DNA from: Actinomadura violacea
Lineage (GTDB): Bacteria > Actinomycetota > Actinomycetes > Streptosporangiales > Streptosporangiaceae
Assembly: GCF_017573465.1 (NCBI RefSeq)
Contig: NZ_JAGEPF010000001.1
Coordinates: 248,001-312,000 of the forward strand
Reading direction: 5' to 3'
DNA length: 64,000 nt
In this document: positions 53,617-61,775 of the stretch, one piece after another
Position numbering within the stretch: the first letter of the stretch is position 1
Layout of the letters: every line of letters starts with the position of its first letter
Translations under genes and position numbers: made by a program
Notes under the pieces: model-generated
What the model was told of the DNA's origin: nothing
What the model saw: the letters and a program-made list of their open reading frames with translations, nothing else
Database searches by the model: none

Positions 53617-54249
53617 CTACCCGGCCGCCCTGTACGCCGCCGACATCTGGCCGACGAGCGTGGCGAACGGCATGTCCAGCGCCTCGTAGACGGCGTTCGC
53701 GGCGGGGTCGGCGTTGTCGGCGAGGGCCTCGACGATGAGGCTGGCGTAGTCGCTGACGACGACGCCGGCCTGCGTCATGCGCAGCAGCCCCGCCTCCCGC
53801 TTGGTCGCGCTGAAGGTGCCGGAGGCGTCCACGGCCACGTACGCGTCGTGGCCCGCCGCGGTGGCGGAGTACGCGGGCAGGGCCGCGCACACCTCCAGCG
53901 ACACCCCGGCGATGATCAGCTTGCGCCGTCCGGTCGCCTCGACGGCCACGCGGACGCGGGCGTCGTCCCAGGCGTTGACCGTGCTCCGGTCGATGATGTC
54001 CACCTCGGGCGGCAGCGCCGCGACGAGCTCGGGCGCCGTCGGCCCCCACATGCCGTCCGCCGCGGTCGTGGTGACGACGAGCGGGAGGCCGAGCGCCACC
54101 GCCGCGCGGGCCAGCGCCGCGACGTTGTGCTTGAGCTCCTCCACGGGCATGTCGCGCACGCCGGACAGCAGGCCGACCTGGTGGTCGACCAGCAGCACCG
54201 CCGTGTTGTGCCGGGTGATCGGCTCGAGGAGCGTGTTCGGCTCGGTCAT
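53617..54249 (-). CDS. YcaC-like cysteine hydrolase (isochorismatase fold)
   Basis: A 210-residue hydrolase of the isochorismatase-like family. The Asp is in AVLLVDHQVGLLSGVRD, then VDIIDRSTVNAWDDARV, and the catalytic Cys in LIIAGVSLEVCAALPAYSAT. The ending YEALDMPFATLVGQMSAAYR resembles YcaC rather than nicotinamidase. The substrate is unknown for the YcaC branch. It is transcribed with the ABM monooxygenase gene upstream (54301-54636), both controlled by the MarR operators at 54637-54666. Confidence 0.88.
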   Translation of the reverse strand: MTEPNTLLEPITRHNTAVLLVDHQVGLLSGVRDMPVEELKHNVAALARAAVALGLPLVVTTTAADGMWGPTAPELVAALPPEVDIIDRSTVNAWDDARVRVAVEATGRRKLIIAGVSLEVCAALPAYSATAAGHDAYVAVDASGTFSATKREAGLLRMTQAGVVVSDYASLIVEALADNADPAANAVYEALDMPFATLVGQMSAAYRAAG

Positions 54250-54300
54250 CTTCCTGTCTCCTTCGTTGGTCCGGCGCCGGAGGGCGGCCGGAAGGGGGTG

Positions 54301-54636
54301 TCAGGCGTGGTCGTGCCGGACGGTGCCGGCGACCACCTCGTACAACGCCGGGTTCGCCGCCACCCGCAGGTCGCCGTCCCCTTCGAGCGAGCGCATCGCA
54401 GCGCGGAACTCCGGGTTCGCCATGGCGGCCTGGAACGCCTCGCGGTCGGCCCACCGGGCGACGTTGACGAGCTGGAACCGGGTGCCCGCGGCGACGGCGC
54501 GGTGCAGCCGGTAGTCGCGGAAGCCCGGCATGCCGCTCATGATCTGCGCGCGCTCGCGCCAGCCCGCGACGAACGCGTGGACCTGGTCGGCCGGGATCTC
54601 GATGACGTTGATGAACGTGACGCCGTCCGTCGACAC
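54301..54636 (-). CDS. Antibiotic-biosynthesis-monooxygenase (ABM) domain protein
   Basis: A 111-residue ferredoxin-like-fold protein: VTFINVIEIPADQVHAFVAG, then MSGMPGFRDYRLHR, RFQLVNVARWADREAFQAAM and a short tail. ABM proteins act as small cofactor-free monooxygenases, often on quinols, or bind heme. GTG 54636 has GGAG 7 bases upstream; this ribosome site lies inside a palindrome of the operator (54637-54650), giving tight control. First gene of a minus-strand pair with the YcaC-like hydrolase. Confidence 0.87.
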   Translation of the reverse strand: MSTDGVTFINVIEIPADQVHAFVAGWRERAQIMSGMPGFRDYRLHRAVAAGTRFQLVNVARWADREAFQAAMANPEFRAAMRSLEGDGDLRVAANPALYEVVAGTVRHDHA

Positions 54637-54666
54637 TTTGGATCTCCAAACTGTTTGGATATCCAA
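54637..54666. promoter_or_regulatory. Two MarR-type palindromes overlapping the ABM ribosome site
   Basis: TTTGGA-TC-TCCAAA (54637-54650) and TTGGATATCCAA (54655-54666) are both perfect palindromes of the same consensus, centred 17 bases apart. They lie in the gap between the ABM gene (start 54636) and the divergent MarR gene (start 54685). The first one overlaps the ABM ribosome site and would also form a hairpin in the mRNA. Confidence 0.78.
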
Positions 54667-54684
54667 GACCATACACTAGGGACC

Positions 54685-55173
54685 ATGACGAGCGACTCCC
54701 CGCCGGCCGGGCCGCAGCTCCCGCGGGCCGCGGAGGTGCGGGAGGTCCTCGGCTTCGTGCCGCTGGTGGAGGCGTACTTCCGGCGCGGCCCCGGCGAGAT
54801 GCCGGACGAGCTGGCCGAGATCTTCGCCGCGCACCGGCTGACCGCCCGGCACGGCGCCGTCCTGCCGCAGCTGGCGGCGGGCGGCACGCTCGGCGTCTCG
54901 GACCTGGCCGCGCGGATGGGGGTGTCGCTGTCCACGGTCAGCGAGCTGGTCGGCACCCTCAGCAGGGCCGGCCTCGTGGACCGGCGGGAGGACCCGGACA
55001 ACCGGCGCCGCACGCTCGTGTCGCTCGCCGAGCAGCACCGGGCGGCGGTCGAGGGGTTCGTCGCCGTGCGGGCGGCGCCGCTGCTGCGCGTGCTGGACAC
55101 CCTCTCGCCCCGCGACCGCCAGGGCTTCGTCGCGGGCCTGGTCGCCTGGGCCAGCGAGGTCCAGCGCACCTGA
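54685..55173 (+). CDS. MarR-family transcriptional regulator
   Basis: A 162-residue winged-helix regulator. The HTH is readable as TLGVSDLAARMGVSLSTVSE, then LVGTLSRAGLVDRREDPDNR with the wing (RRRTLVSLAEQ), and the dimer helices flank it. It is divergent from the ABM/YcaC-like pair and has the palindromic pair 54637-54666 just upstream of its start, so it should repress both directions and respond to a phenolic or quinone ligand. ATG 54685 with AGGG close upstream. Confidence 0.92.
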   Translation: MTSDSPPAGPQLPRAAEVREVLGFVPLVEAYFRRGPGEMPDELAEIFAAHRLTARHGAVLPQLAAGGTLGVSDLAARMGVSLSTVSELVGTLSRAGLVDRREDPDNRRRTLVSLAEQHRAAVEGFVAVRAAPLLRVLDTLSPRDRQGFVAGLVAWASEVQRT

Positions 55174-55267
55174 GGCGGGCGCGCCGTCCCGGAAACGCGA
55201 GGGCCCGGCCGGTGCGCGGTCGCCCGCGCGCCGACCGGGCCGATACCGGGCCGATCCGAGCCGTCCG

Positions 55268-56182
55268 TCAGGATGCGGGCGCGGTGACCAGCGCGTTGAT
55301 CTCGGGCAGGACCGCGTCGGCGACGGTGACCGGGCGCGGGATGAGGCCGTTGGCGTGGAAGAGGTCGGCGGCGTGCTGCTGCTCGGCGACGAAGTCCTCG
55401 TCCACCGGGTTCAGGCCCCAGGGGCGGGTGCGGAGCGCGTGCTCCCAGGCGTCGAGGTCGCCGCCGTCGTCGGCGGCGAACAGCTCCGCGGCGGCGCGCG
55501 GGTTCGCCTCGATCCAGGCGTCCGACTCCTTCAGCGCGGCGACGATCGCGGCGAGGTCGTCGGGCCGCTCGGCCGCGAACGCCCGGCTGGTGAACCAGAG
55601 CGAGCGGTGGCTGAACAGGCCCGGCGTCTCGATCACCGTCCGGACGGGACGCCGCTTCTCGACGTCGGTCAGGTACGGGTAGGAGCCCACCCAGGCGTCG
55701 ACGTCGCCGTTCAGGAACAGCTCGGCCGCGTTGCCGTAGGCGTCCACCGGCTCGATGTCGCCCCAGGTCAAGCCCGCTTTCTCCAGGGCGAGCAGCAGCA
55801 GCGTCGTCTGCCAGGAGCCGTGGCCGAGCGCGACGCGCCGCCCCTTGAGGTCGGCGGGCCCGGCGATCGGGGAGTCGTCCTGGACGACGATCCGGCCGTT
55901 CTCCACGCGCGGCCCGGAGATCGCGACGTACACGACGTCGTGGCCCTTCGCCTGCGCGGTGACGGGCGGGGTGGAGCCGGTGCCGATGAAGTCGTAGCCG
56001 CCGTCGAACAGGTGGTCGCCGTGCCCGGACGGCAGGCCCTCGGTGGGCGCCGGACGGTCCCCGGCGGGCAGCGACCGCAGGTCCACCCACTCCACGTCCG
56101 GGACGGACCGCTCCAGGATGCCGCGGTGCCGCAGCACCCACAGCGAGTTGTTCTGCGGGAAGTAGCCGACGCGCAGGGTCAT
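55268..56182 (-). CDS. SsuA/NMT1-like periplasmic-binding-fold protein without a signal peptide
   Basis: A 304-residue protein with the SsuA/ThiY-type fold: MTLRVGYFPQNNSLWVLRHR, then DDSPIAGPADLKGRRVALGH, VDAYGNAAELFLNGDVDAWV and SHRSLWFTSRAFAAERPDD (each in part). Unlike the lipoprotein at 59702 it begins straight with the first beta strand, and the start ATG 56182 has AAGGAAAG at the right distance, so it stays in the cytoplasm. It lacks the active-site Cys of the DszB-like protein. Last gene of the organosulfur operon; possible intracellular ligand carrier or enzyme. Confidence 0.82.
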   Translation of the reverse strand: MTLRVGYFPQNNSLWVLRHRGILERSVPDVEWVDLRSLPAGDRPAPTEGLPSGHGDHLFDGGYDFIGTGSTPPVTAQAKGHDVVYVAISGPRVENGRIVVQDDSPIAGPADLKGRRVALGHGSWQTTLLLLALEKAGLTWGDIEPVDAYGNAAELFLNGDVDAWVGSYPYLTDVEKRRPVRTVIETPGLFSHRSLWFTSRAFAAERPDDLAAIVAALKESDAWIEANPRAAAELFAADDGGDLDAWEHALRTRPWGLNPVDEDFVAEQQHAADLFHANGLIPRPVTVADAVLPEINALVTAPAS

Positions 56183-57291
56183 GCGATCTTTCCTTTCAGC
56201 AGGGGGAGGACGTGGCGGCCCACGCGCTGGGCCTCCTCCAGGTGCGGGACGCCGGCGAGGATGAAGGCGTCCACGCCGAGGCCGATCAGCTCGTCGAGCC
56301 GCTCGGCGACCTGGTGGTAGTCGCCGACCAGCCCGAACAGCGGGCCGGGGCGGAGCCGGTTGAAGCCGCCCCACACGTTGGGCTGCACTTCGAGGTCGCG
56401 GAGGTCGTCGCCGGCCCCGGCGGTGAACTCGCGCCCCCGCCGCCAGCCGACGGACTCGGACGCGTCCGGCGTGCGCTGCTCGCCGCCGAGCCGCGCCCAG
56501 CCCCGGCGCAGCTCCTCCCACGCCTCCTCCTCCGTCTCGCGGGCGAGGACGTCCACCCGGACGGCGAACTTCGGGGGCGTGTCGCTGTGCTGGCGGACCA
56601 GCGCGAACTTCGCGGCGAGCGCGTCGAACGGCTCCAGCCAGGACAGGTAGTAGTCGGCGTGGCGGCCGGCGGCGGCGATCGCGGCGGGCGACGAGCCGGA
56701 GAAGAAGACCTCCGGGAACGGCTGCCCGCGCAGCTCCGGCGGCAGCGCCGCGCCCTCGACCCGGTAGAAGCGGCCGTCGTGGTCGAACGGACCGTCCCAC
56801 ACGCCCTTCAGCACGTCGAGGAACTCCGAGGTGCGGGCGTACCGGTCGTCGTGCGCGACCTTGTCGCCCCACCACAGCTGCTGCGGCCCGCCGCCGCCCG
56901 AAATGATGTTGTAGACGACGCGCCCGCCCGTCGCGGCCTGCAGCGACGCCGACATCCGCGCCGCCTGGACGGGATGCAGGAACCCCGGCTGGAACGCGAT
57001 CATGAACCGGTAGGCGGTGGTCTCCCCGGCGAGCGCGGCGGCGGCCGCCCACGGGTCGTCGGTCTCGGGGAACGACGGCATCAGCCCGCCGACGAACCCG
57101 GACCGCTCCGTCGCCCGCGCCACCTCGCCCATGTAGTCGAGCGGCCCGTACCCGTCCGGCGCGCCGCCGCGCAGGCCGGGGCCGAGGGCGCCCGGCAGGT
57201 ACGGGCCGAAGCCGCCGCGGGTGATGTCGCCGAGGCGCAGCGCGGGCGCGTCGCCCTCCATCGCGATGCGCCAGTAGACGTCAACCGACAC
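56179..57291 (-). CDS. FMN-dependent alkanesulfonate-type monooxygenase (luciferase-like, SsuD/DszA-like)
   Basis: A 370-residue bacterial luciferase-like TIM-barrel flavoenzyme. Typical segments are LMPSFPETDDPWAAAAALAG, PVQAARMSASLQAATGGRVV then YNIISGGGG, DRYARTSEFLDVLKGVWDG and FSGSSPAAIAAAGRHADYYL. This is the SsuD/SfnG/DszA class, which uses FMNH2 and O2 to break a C-S bond or oxidise a sulfone. GTG 57291 has GGAG 7 bases upstream and overlaps the second monooxygenase gene by 11 bases. FMNH2 would come from the flavin reductase at 63891. Confidence 0.92.
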   Translation of the reverse strand: MSVDVYWRIAMEGDAPALRLGDITRGGFGPYLPGALGPGLRGGAPDGYGPLDYMGEVARATERSGFVGGLMPSFPETDDPWAAAAALAGETTAYRFMIAFQPGFLHPVQAARMSASLQAATGGRVVYNIISGGGGPQQLWWGDKVAHDDRYARTSEFLDVLKGVWDGPFDHDGRFYRVEGAALPPELRGQPFPEVFFSGSSPAAIAAAGRHADYYLSWLEPFDALAAKFALVRQHSDTPPKFAVRVDVLARETEEEAWEELRRGWARLGGEQRTPDASESVGWRRGREFTAGAGDDLRDLEVQPNVWGGFNRLRPGPLFGLVGDYHQVAERLDELIGLGVDAFILAGVPHLEEAQRVGRHVLPLLKGKIA

Positions 57292-58114
57292 CTTCGGTCT
57301 CCTTCCGCAGCAGGGGCAGGACGCGCTGCGCCAGCCAGTAGGCGGTGCCCGTTGACTGAGAGGCGGGCGTCGCCGCCGGCTCCACGAAGAACTCGGCGAT
57401 GCCCGCTTCGGCGCGGCGCAGGATCTCGTCGGCGAGCGCCGCCTCGTCGTCGGTGTCGGCGCGCAGCCGGAGCGCCGCGTCCACGCCGTCCGGGACGAGG
57501 CCCGGGTCGTCGTCCGGTCCGATGAGATGTGCGTCGGCGTGCCGCGCCGACAGGGCGAGGGCCTCCGCCGACGTCCCGGACAGGTACACGCGCGGGAACG
57601 GGCGCGGCACGCGGGAGCCGGGGAAGCCGCCTTCGAGCACCTGGAAGTGCTCGCCCTCGAAGGTGTACGGACGCTCGCTCCACACGCCCTTCGCGATCGT
57701 CAGGAATTCGTCGGCGCGGGCGTAGCGTGCAGGGCCTTCCAGGAAATCGCCGTGTGCGCGCGCGACGTCCGGGGGGAGGTCGACGGCGAGCCGCCACGCG
57801 AACCGCCCGCCCGTGTAGCGCTGCAACGACGCCGACAGCTTCGCCGCGTAGACCGGCGTCGCGATCGCCGGATGGAACTCCGCCGCCACCTGGACGTGCC
57901 GGGTGTCGCGCAGCACCGCCGCCGCGAGCACCAGCGGATCGTGGCCGCCGGGGTCGAACGGGACGAGCACGCCGTCCAGCCCGCCCAGCTCGGCGGCGCG
58001 TCCCACCGCGCGGTGCCCGGGCTCGACCGCCCGGGGCCGCACGTCGGTGACGAAGTCCGGCAGCACCGCCCGTCCGGGCGCGCGGGTCGGCGCCACGACA
58101 TGCAAGCGGGTCAA
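57281..58114 (-). CDS. Second luciferase-like FMN monooxygenase
   Basis: A shorter member (277 residues) of the same luciferase-like family: HVVAPTRAPGRAVLPDFVTD, KLSASLQRYTGGRFAWRLAV, YARADEFLTIAKGVWSERPY, RVYLSGTSAEALALSARHAD. Some N-terminal barrel strands present in SsuD are missing, so it may be a non-fluorescent-subunit-like partner or a distinct oxygenase. Start TTG 58114 has AAGGAG 7 bases upstream and overlaps the SsuB-like gene's stop (TTGA). With the 56179 enzyme it may form a two-component pair. Confidence 0.88.
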   Translation of the reverse strand: MTRLHVVAPTRAPGRAVLPDFVTDVRPRAVEPGHRAVGRAAELGGLDGVLVPFDPGGHDPLVLAAAVLRDTRHVQVAAEFHPAIATPVYAAKLSASLQRYTGGRFAWRLAVDLPPDVARAHGDFLEGPARYARADEFLTIAKGVWSERPYTFEGEHFQVLEGGFPGSRVPRPFPRVYLSGTSAEALALSARHADAHLIGPDDDPGLVPDGVDAALRLRADTDDEAALADEILRRAEAGIAEFFVEPAATPASQSTGTAYWLAQRVLPLLRKETEGVG

Positions 58115-58869
58115 CGTATCGCTCCTTCCGAGGGCCGTCCGGCCTTCTCGTTCTCGTCCGGTCCGGCGGCGGGGAGGCGGACGCCGAGGTCGCCCAGCAG
58201 GCGGCGGCGCAGCGCGGTGAACTCCGGGTCCGCCGCGTCGCGCGGGCGGCGCGCCTCCACGCGCTCGTCGGTGACGAGCCGGCCGTCCTTCAGCACCGCG
58301 ACCCGGTCGGCCAGCCGGATCGCCTCGTCCACGTCGTGCGTGACCAGCAGCACCGCCGGACGGCGCGTGCGGACCAGGTCGCCGACGAGGTCCTGCATGC
58401 GCAGCCGGGTCAGCGCGTCGAGCGCGGCGAACGGCTCGTCGAGCAGCAGCAGTTCCGGCTCGCGGACCAGCGCGCGCGCCAGCGCGACGCGCTGCGCCTC
58501 GCCGCCGGACAGCGTGTGCGGCCACGCCCGCGCGTGATCGGCCAGGCCGACCTCCGCGAGCGCCCGCCGCCCTTGTTCCTGCACGGCGGCGCCGCGCGGC
58601 AGCCCGACGACGACGTTGCCGAGGACGCGCTTGGACGGGACGAGCCGCGGCTCCTGGAACACGATCGTCCGGGCCTCCGGAACGAGCACGGTCCCGCCGT
58701 CCGGACGGTCGAGAGCACCGAGGATTCTCAGCAGCGTCGTCTTGCCGGTGCCGCTGGCGCCGAGGAGCGCGACGAACTCGCCGCGCTCGATGTCGAGGTC
58801 CACCCCGTCCAGGACGGCCCGGGACCCGAACACGCGGCGCAGGCCGCGCAGGTGCACAGCGGTGCTCAT
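58111..58869 (-). CDS. ssuB: Sulfonate-type ABC transporter ATP-binding protein
   Basis: A 252-residue ATPase with Walker A GASGTGKTTLL, Q-loop IVFQEPRLVPSK, signature LSGGEAQRVALA, Walker B LLLLDEPFAALD and switch VTHDVDEAIRL. The QEPRLVPSKRVLGNV block is typical of SsuB and close relatives. It drives the importer formed with the permease (58866) and the lipoprotein (59702). ATG 58869 overlaps the permease stop as ATGA. Confidence 0.93.
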   Translation of the reverse strand: MSTAVHLRGLRRVFGSRAVLDGVDLDIERGEFVALLGASGTGKTTLLRILGALDRPDGGTVLVPEARTIVFQEPRLVPSKRVLGNVVVGLPRGAAVQEQGRRALAEVGLADHARAWPHTLSGGEAQRVALARALVREPELLLLDEPFAALDALTRLRMQDLVGDLVRTRRPAVLLVTHDVDEAIRLADRVAVLKDGRLVTDERVEARRPRDAADPEFTALRRRLLGDLGVRLPAAGPDENEKAGRPSEGAIR

Positions 58870-59705
58870 CGCGCCGCCCCCTTCGCGCGCCACGGCATCA
58901 GCACTCGCTCGGCGCCGCGCGCCAGCAGGTCGGCGGCCAGCCCGAGCAGCCCGTACACCAGCACGCAGACCGACAGGATGTCGGTGCGCGAGAAGCTCTG
59001 CGCCTGCGTCATCAGGTAGCCGATCCCGGACGTCGAGTTGATCTCCTCGGCGGCGATCAGCGCGATCACGCTGAGCGTCATCGACAGCCGGAACCCGGCG
59101 AGCAGCGACGGCAGCGCGCCCGGCAGCACGACCTCGCGGACGAGCCGCCATCCGCCGAGCCCGAAGGTGCGCATCGCCTCCAGCAGCCGCCGGTCCACGT
59201 TCCGGACGCCGCCCGCGGTCGAGACGTACATCGGGAACGTGGTGGCGACCGCGATCAGGACGACCCGCGCGGACTCGCCGATCCCGAACCACACCATGAA
59301 CAGCGGGACGAGCGACAGGAACGGCAGCGCGCGCAGCAGTTGCAGCGGCGAGTCCAGCAGCTCCTCGCCGAGGCGGGAGAAGCCGGTCACGACGCCGAGC
59401 AGCAGCCCGGCGGCGAGCCCGCACGCCAGGCCGAGGACGGCGCGGGTCAGCGAGACCCGCAGCGCGTCGGTGAGCTGGCCGTCCGCCCACAGCTCGCGCG
59501 CGGCATCGGCGACGGTCGCGGGCGAGGCGAGCACGTCGGGGCTGAGCACGCCGGTCGCGGACGCCAGCCACCAGCCGCCGAGCAGCGCGAGCGGGCCGAG
59601 GGTGCGCAACGCGACGCTCATGCCGCGCCGCCTCGGCCTCGGGATGCGCGGCCGCGGGACGACGAGATCGGGATACGCGCGGGTCTCCACCGGCGCGGCG
59701 GTCAT
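58866..59705 (-). CDS. ssuC: Sulfonate-type ABC transporter permease
   Basis: A 279-residue permease with a 30-residue basic Pro/Arg-rich N-terminal tail and about six membrane helices. Recognisable blocks are LLRALPFLSLVPLFMVWFGI, the EAA loop MRTFGLGGWRLVREVVLPGA and LIAAEEINSTSGIGYLM, as in SsuC. ATG 59705 overlaps the binding-protein stop. It forms a homodimeric channel with SsuB. Confidence 0.93.
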   Translation of the reverse strand: MTAAPVETRAYPDLVVPRPRIPRPRRRGMSVALRTLGPLALLGGWWLASATGVLSPDVLASPATVADAARELWADGQLTDALRVSLTRAVLGLACGLAAGLLLGVVTGFSRLGEELLDSPLQLLRALPFLSLVPLFMVWFGIGESARVVLIAVATTFPMYVSTAGGVRNVDRRLLEAMRTFGLGGWRLVREVVLPGALPSLLAGFRLSMTLSVIALIAAEEINSTSGIGYLMTQAQSFSRTDILSVCVLVYGLLGLAADLLARGAERVLMPWRAKGAAR

Positions 59706-60703
59706 GTCCCGCTCCCGGGCAGCGCCACCACGTACGGCTTCACGTCGACCTTCGCCGGGGTGATCTTCTGGTCGGCGAAGAACTGCGCGACGCTCGCGAA
59801 CCCGGCGAGGTCGGCCGCGCCGATCGGCTCGGCGGTCGCGCCCTGCGCGAGGTTCTGTACGGTGAGCCGCTCGGCGGCGCCGCTGACGGCCTGCGGCCCC
59901 GCCTCGGTGAACACGTTGACGTAGCCGCCGGGGTTCTTGATCTGGTCCTGTCCCCGGTCGTGCAGGTACCGGTAGAACGCCTTGACGACCTCCGGGTGCG
60001 CGTCGGCGAGCTTGGTCCGGACGGCCCACACCGAGTAGTTCTGCGACCCGATCTGCCCGCCGTTCACCAGGAAGTGCGCGCCGCTCGCGGCCATCTCGGG
60101 CAGCGAGTACGTCGCCCACACCGCCCACGCGTCGACCTTCCCGGAGTTGAACACGGGCGCGGTCTGCGCGGGGTTGAGGTAGACGCGCTTCACCTGGTCC
60201 GGCTTGATCCCGGACGCGGCGAGCGCCTTGAGCAGCAGGTACTCGGCGGTCCCGCCCTTGTTGACGGCGACCGACTTCCCGATGAGGTCGCGGGGCGTCC
60301 GGATCGGGGAGTCCTTGCGGACGAGGATCCCCTCGCCGGTCTTGTCCGGGGCGATCTGCGCGAACAGCTTGAAGCCGGGCTTCTGGGCGAGCGCGGCGAT
60401 CGCGGACGTGATCGAGCCCTGCGCGAAGTCCAGCTCGCCCGCGTTCAGCTCCTGCGCGGCGGGCGCGAACGGTCCGGCGCTGCCCGTCCACTTGACCTTG
60501 GCGTGCACCGCCGACAGCGCCTTGGCGAGGCTGCCGTCCTTCTTCCCGGCGGCGAGCACGCCCGAGTTGCCCGGGTCCGGGACGCGGATGGTGACCGTCC
60601 CGCCGCCGGACGCGTCCGCGTCCGAACCGCCACAGCCCGCGGCGGCGAGCAGGACCGCGAGGGCGCCGGCGGCCAGGGCTGGGAGGGCGGGGAAACGCTT
60701 CAT
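59702..60703 (-). CDS. ssuA: Sulfonate-type ABC transporter substrate-binding lipoprotein
   Basis: A 333-residue binding protein with lipoprotein signal (LAAGALAVLLAAAGCGGS, lipobox AAGC) and an SsuA-like mature part: TIRVPDPGNSGVLAAGKKDG, IAPDKTGEGILVRKDSPIRT, LIGKSVAVNKGGTAEYLLLK, VFNSGKVDAWAVWATYSLPE. It would capture an organosulfur compound outside the membrane. ATG 60703 overlaps the stop of the DszB-like gene (ATGA). Ligand specificity within sulfonates or sulfinates cannot be read. Confidence 0.93.
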   Translation of the reverse strand: MKRFPALPALAAGALAVLLAAAGCGGSDADASGGGTVTIRVPDPGNSGVLAAGKKDGSLAKALSAVHAKVKWTGSAGPFAPAAQELNAGELDFAQGSITSAIAALAQKPGFKLFAQIAPDKTGEGILVRKDSPIRTPRDLIGKSVAVNKGGTAEYLLLKALAASGIKPDQVKRVYLNPAQTAPVFNSGKVDAWAVWATYSLPEMAASGAHFLVNGGQIGSQNYSVWAVRTKLADAHPEVVKAFYRYLHDRGQDQIKNPGGYVNVFTEAGPQAVSGAAERLTVQNLAQGATAEPIGAADLAGFASVAQFFADQKITPAKVDVKPYVVALPGSGT

Positions 60704-61716
60704 GGATGCTCCTGTGCGACGAAGGCGAGCCGCGGGACGAGGTCGCGCGCGGCGGCGAGGGGTGCGGGGTCGGCCCAGGCGGACACGTCCACCGGGGCGT
60801 CGTGGAAGCCGTGCCGGCGCAGGAACTCCTCCTGGCCGGCGAGCAGTTCGAGGCGGTCGGCGTCGAGGGCGGCGTGCAGGTCGCGGTGGAAGCCGTCGCC
60901 GTAGGCGCGGGCGACGCCCTCCGCGCCGGACCCGGTCTCGTCCGCGAGGATGCGGGCGAGGCCGCCGGGATCGGCGCGGGCCCAGTCGGCGGCGCCGAGC
61001 AGTACGGCGAGGAACCGGACGACGAGGTCCGGGTGCTCGTCGAGGAGCCGCTGGTCGACGGTGATCGGGCGGGGCGTCCCGTTGTTGACGCGCCACCGGC
61101 GGTCCGGCAGGGCGTCGAGGTCGATCGCGACCTCCGCGCCGTAGCGGGCGGCGGTCTCCACGGCGACCGAGCCCTTGGTGTAGACGGCGTCGACGTGGCC
61201 GTCGCGCAGCGCGGCGAGCTCGGCCTCCCACTGCCCGGGCAGGACGTCGCCGTCGAGGTCGACGAGCTCGGCGTCGGCGAGGGTGAGCCCGGCGTGGCGC
61301 AGCGCGCCGTCGAAGCCGCGCAGCGCCATCGCCCGCCAGAAGTCGATCTCGATGGCGCGGCGCGGGACGGCGAGCCGGCGGCCCTTGAGGTCGTGCGGGC
61401 CGTGCAGGCCGGCGCCGGGCCGGGCGAGCACGACCTGCCGCTCCTCGAACCAGGTGAGGCCGACGAGGCGGGTCGGCGCGCCGGTGGACCGCGCCCACAG
61501 TGCGGGGACGTTGCCGCCCTCGCGGACGAGCGTGGGAAGCCGGTGGCGGAAGTGCTCGCCGCGGACGGCCGCGGCGCCCGCCTCCTGGAGGGAGCGCACG
61601 GCGATGCCGTCGGCGGCGAACTCCGCCGCGAGCCAGCCCTGGTCTGCGGCGATGCCGGTGGCGGTGGGGACGGGACAGCGGGTGAACCACAGGTCCGCGG
61701 GAGGGGTGCCGGTCAT
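60700..61716 (-). CDS. DszB-like sulfinate desulfinase (cytoplasmic NMT1-fold enzyme)
   Basis: A 338-residue protein with a binding-protein-like fold but no signal peptide. It aligns by eye with 2'-hydroxybiphenyl-2-sulfinate desulfinase DszB. The catalytic Cys region is TRCPVPTAT (SNCPVPNAL in DszB; Cys14 here, Cys27 in DszB). The H...R-x-G-G block is EHFRHRLPTLVREGGNVPAL, with His55, Arg65 and Gly67-Gly68 at the same spacing as His60 and Arg70 of DszB. It would release sulfite from an aryl- or alkyl-sulfinate. First gene of the minus-strand operon; promoter shared with the IclR gene. The substrate need not be a biphenyl. Confidence 0.85.
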   Translation of the reverse strand: MTGTPPADLWFTRCPVPTATGIAADQGWLAAEFAADGIAVRSLQEAGAAAVRGEHFRHRLPTLVREGGNVPALWARSTGAPTRLVGLTWFEERQVVLARPGAGLHGPHDLKGRRLAVPRRAIEIDFWRAMALRGFDGALRHAGLTLADAELVDLDGDVLPGQWEAELAALRDGHVDAVYTKGSVAVETAARYGAEVAIDLDALPDRRWRVNNGTPRPITVDQRLLDEHPDLVVRFLAVLLGAADWARADPGGLARILADETGSGAEGVARAYGDGFHRDLHAALDADRLELLAGQEEFLRRHGFHDAPVDVSAWADPAPLAAARDLVPRLAFVAQEHP

Positions 61717-61734
61717 GCCGGGAGTATTGCCAAC

Positions 61735-61744
61735 AATCCCTACC
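61735..61744. promoter_or_regulatory. Candidate IclR site in the divergent desulfinase/iclR gap
   Basis: AATCCCTACC lies in the 59-base gap between the DszB-like gene (start 61716) and the IclR gene (start 61776). ATTCCCTACC recurs at 62573-62582, upstream of the DszC-like gene (62660). The two agree at nine of ten positions in otherwise different AT-rich settings, so they may be half-sites for the cluster's IclR regulator. Inferred from position and match only. Confidence 0.4.
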
Positions 61745-61775
61745 AATTCAATATGGATCCCATAGGGTGGGAAAC

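Noticed and set aside
53617..54249. Nicotinamidase or true isochorismatase
   Set aside because: The Cys region and C-terminus match the YcaC branch, and no siderophore or NAD genes are nearby.
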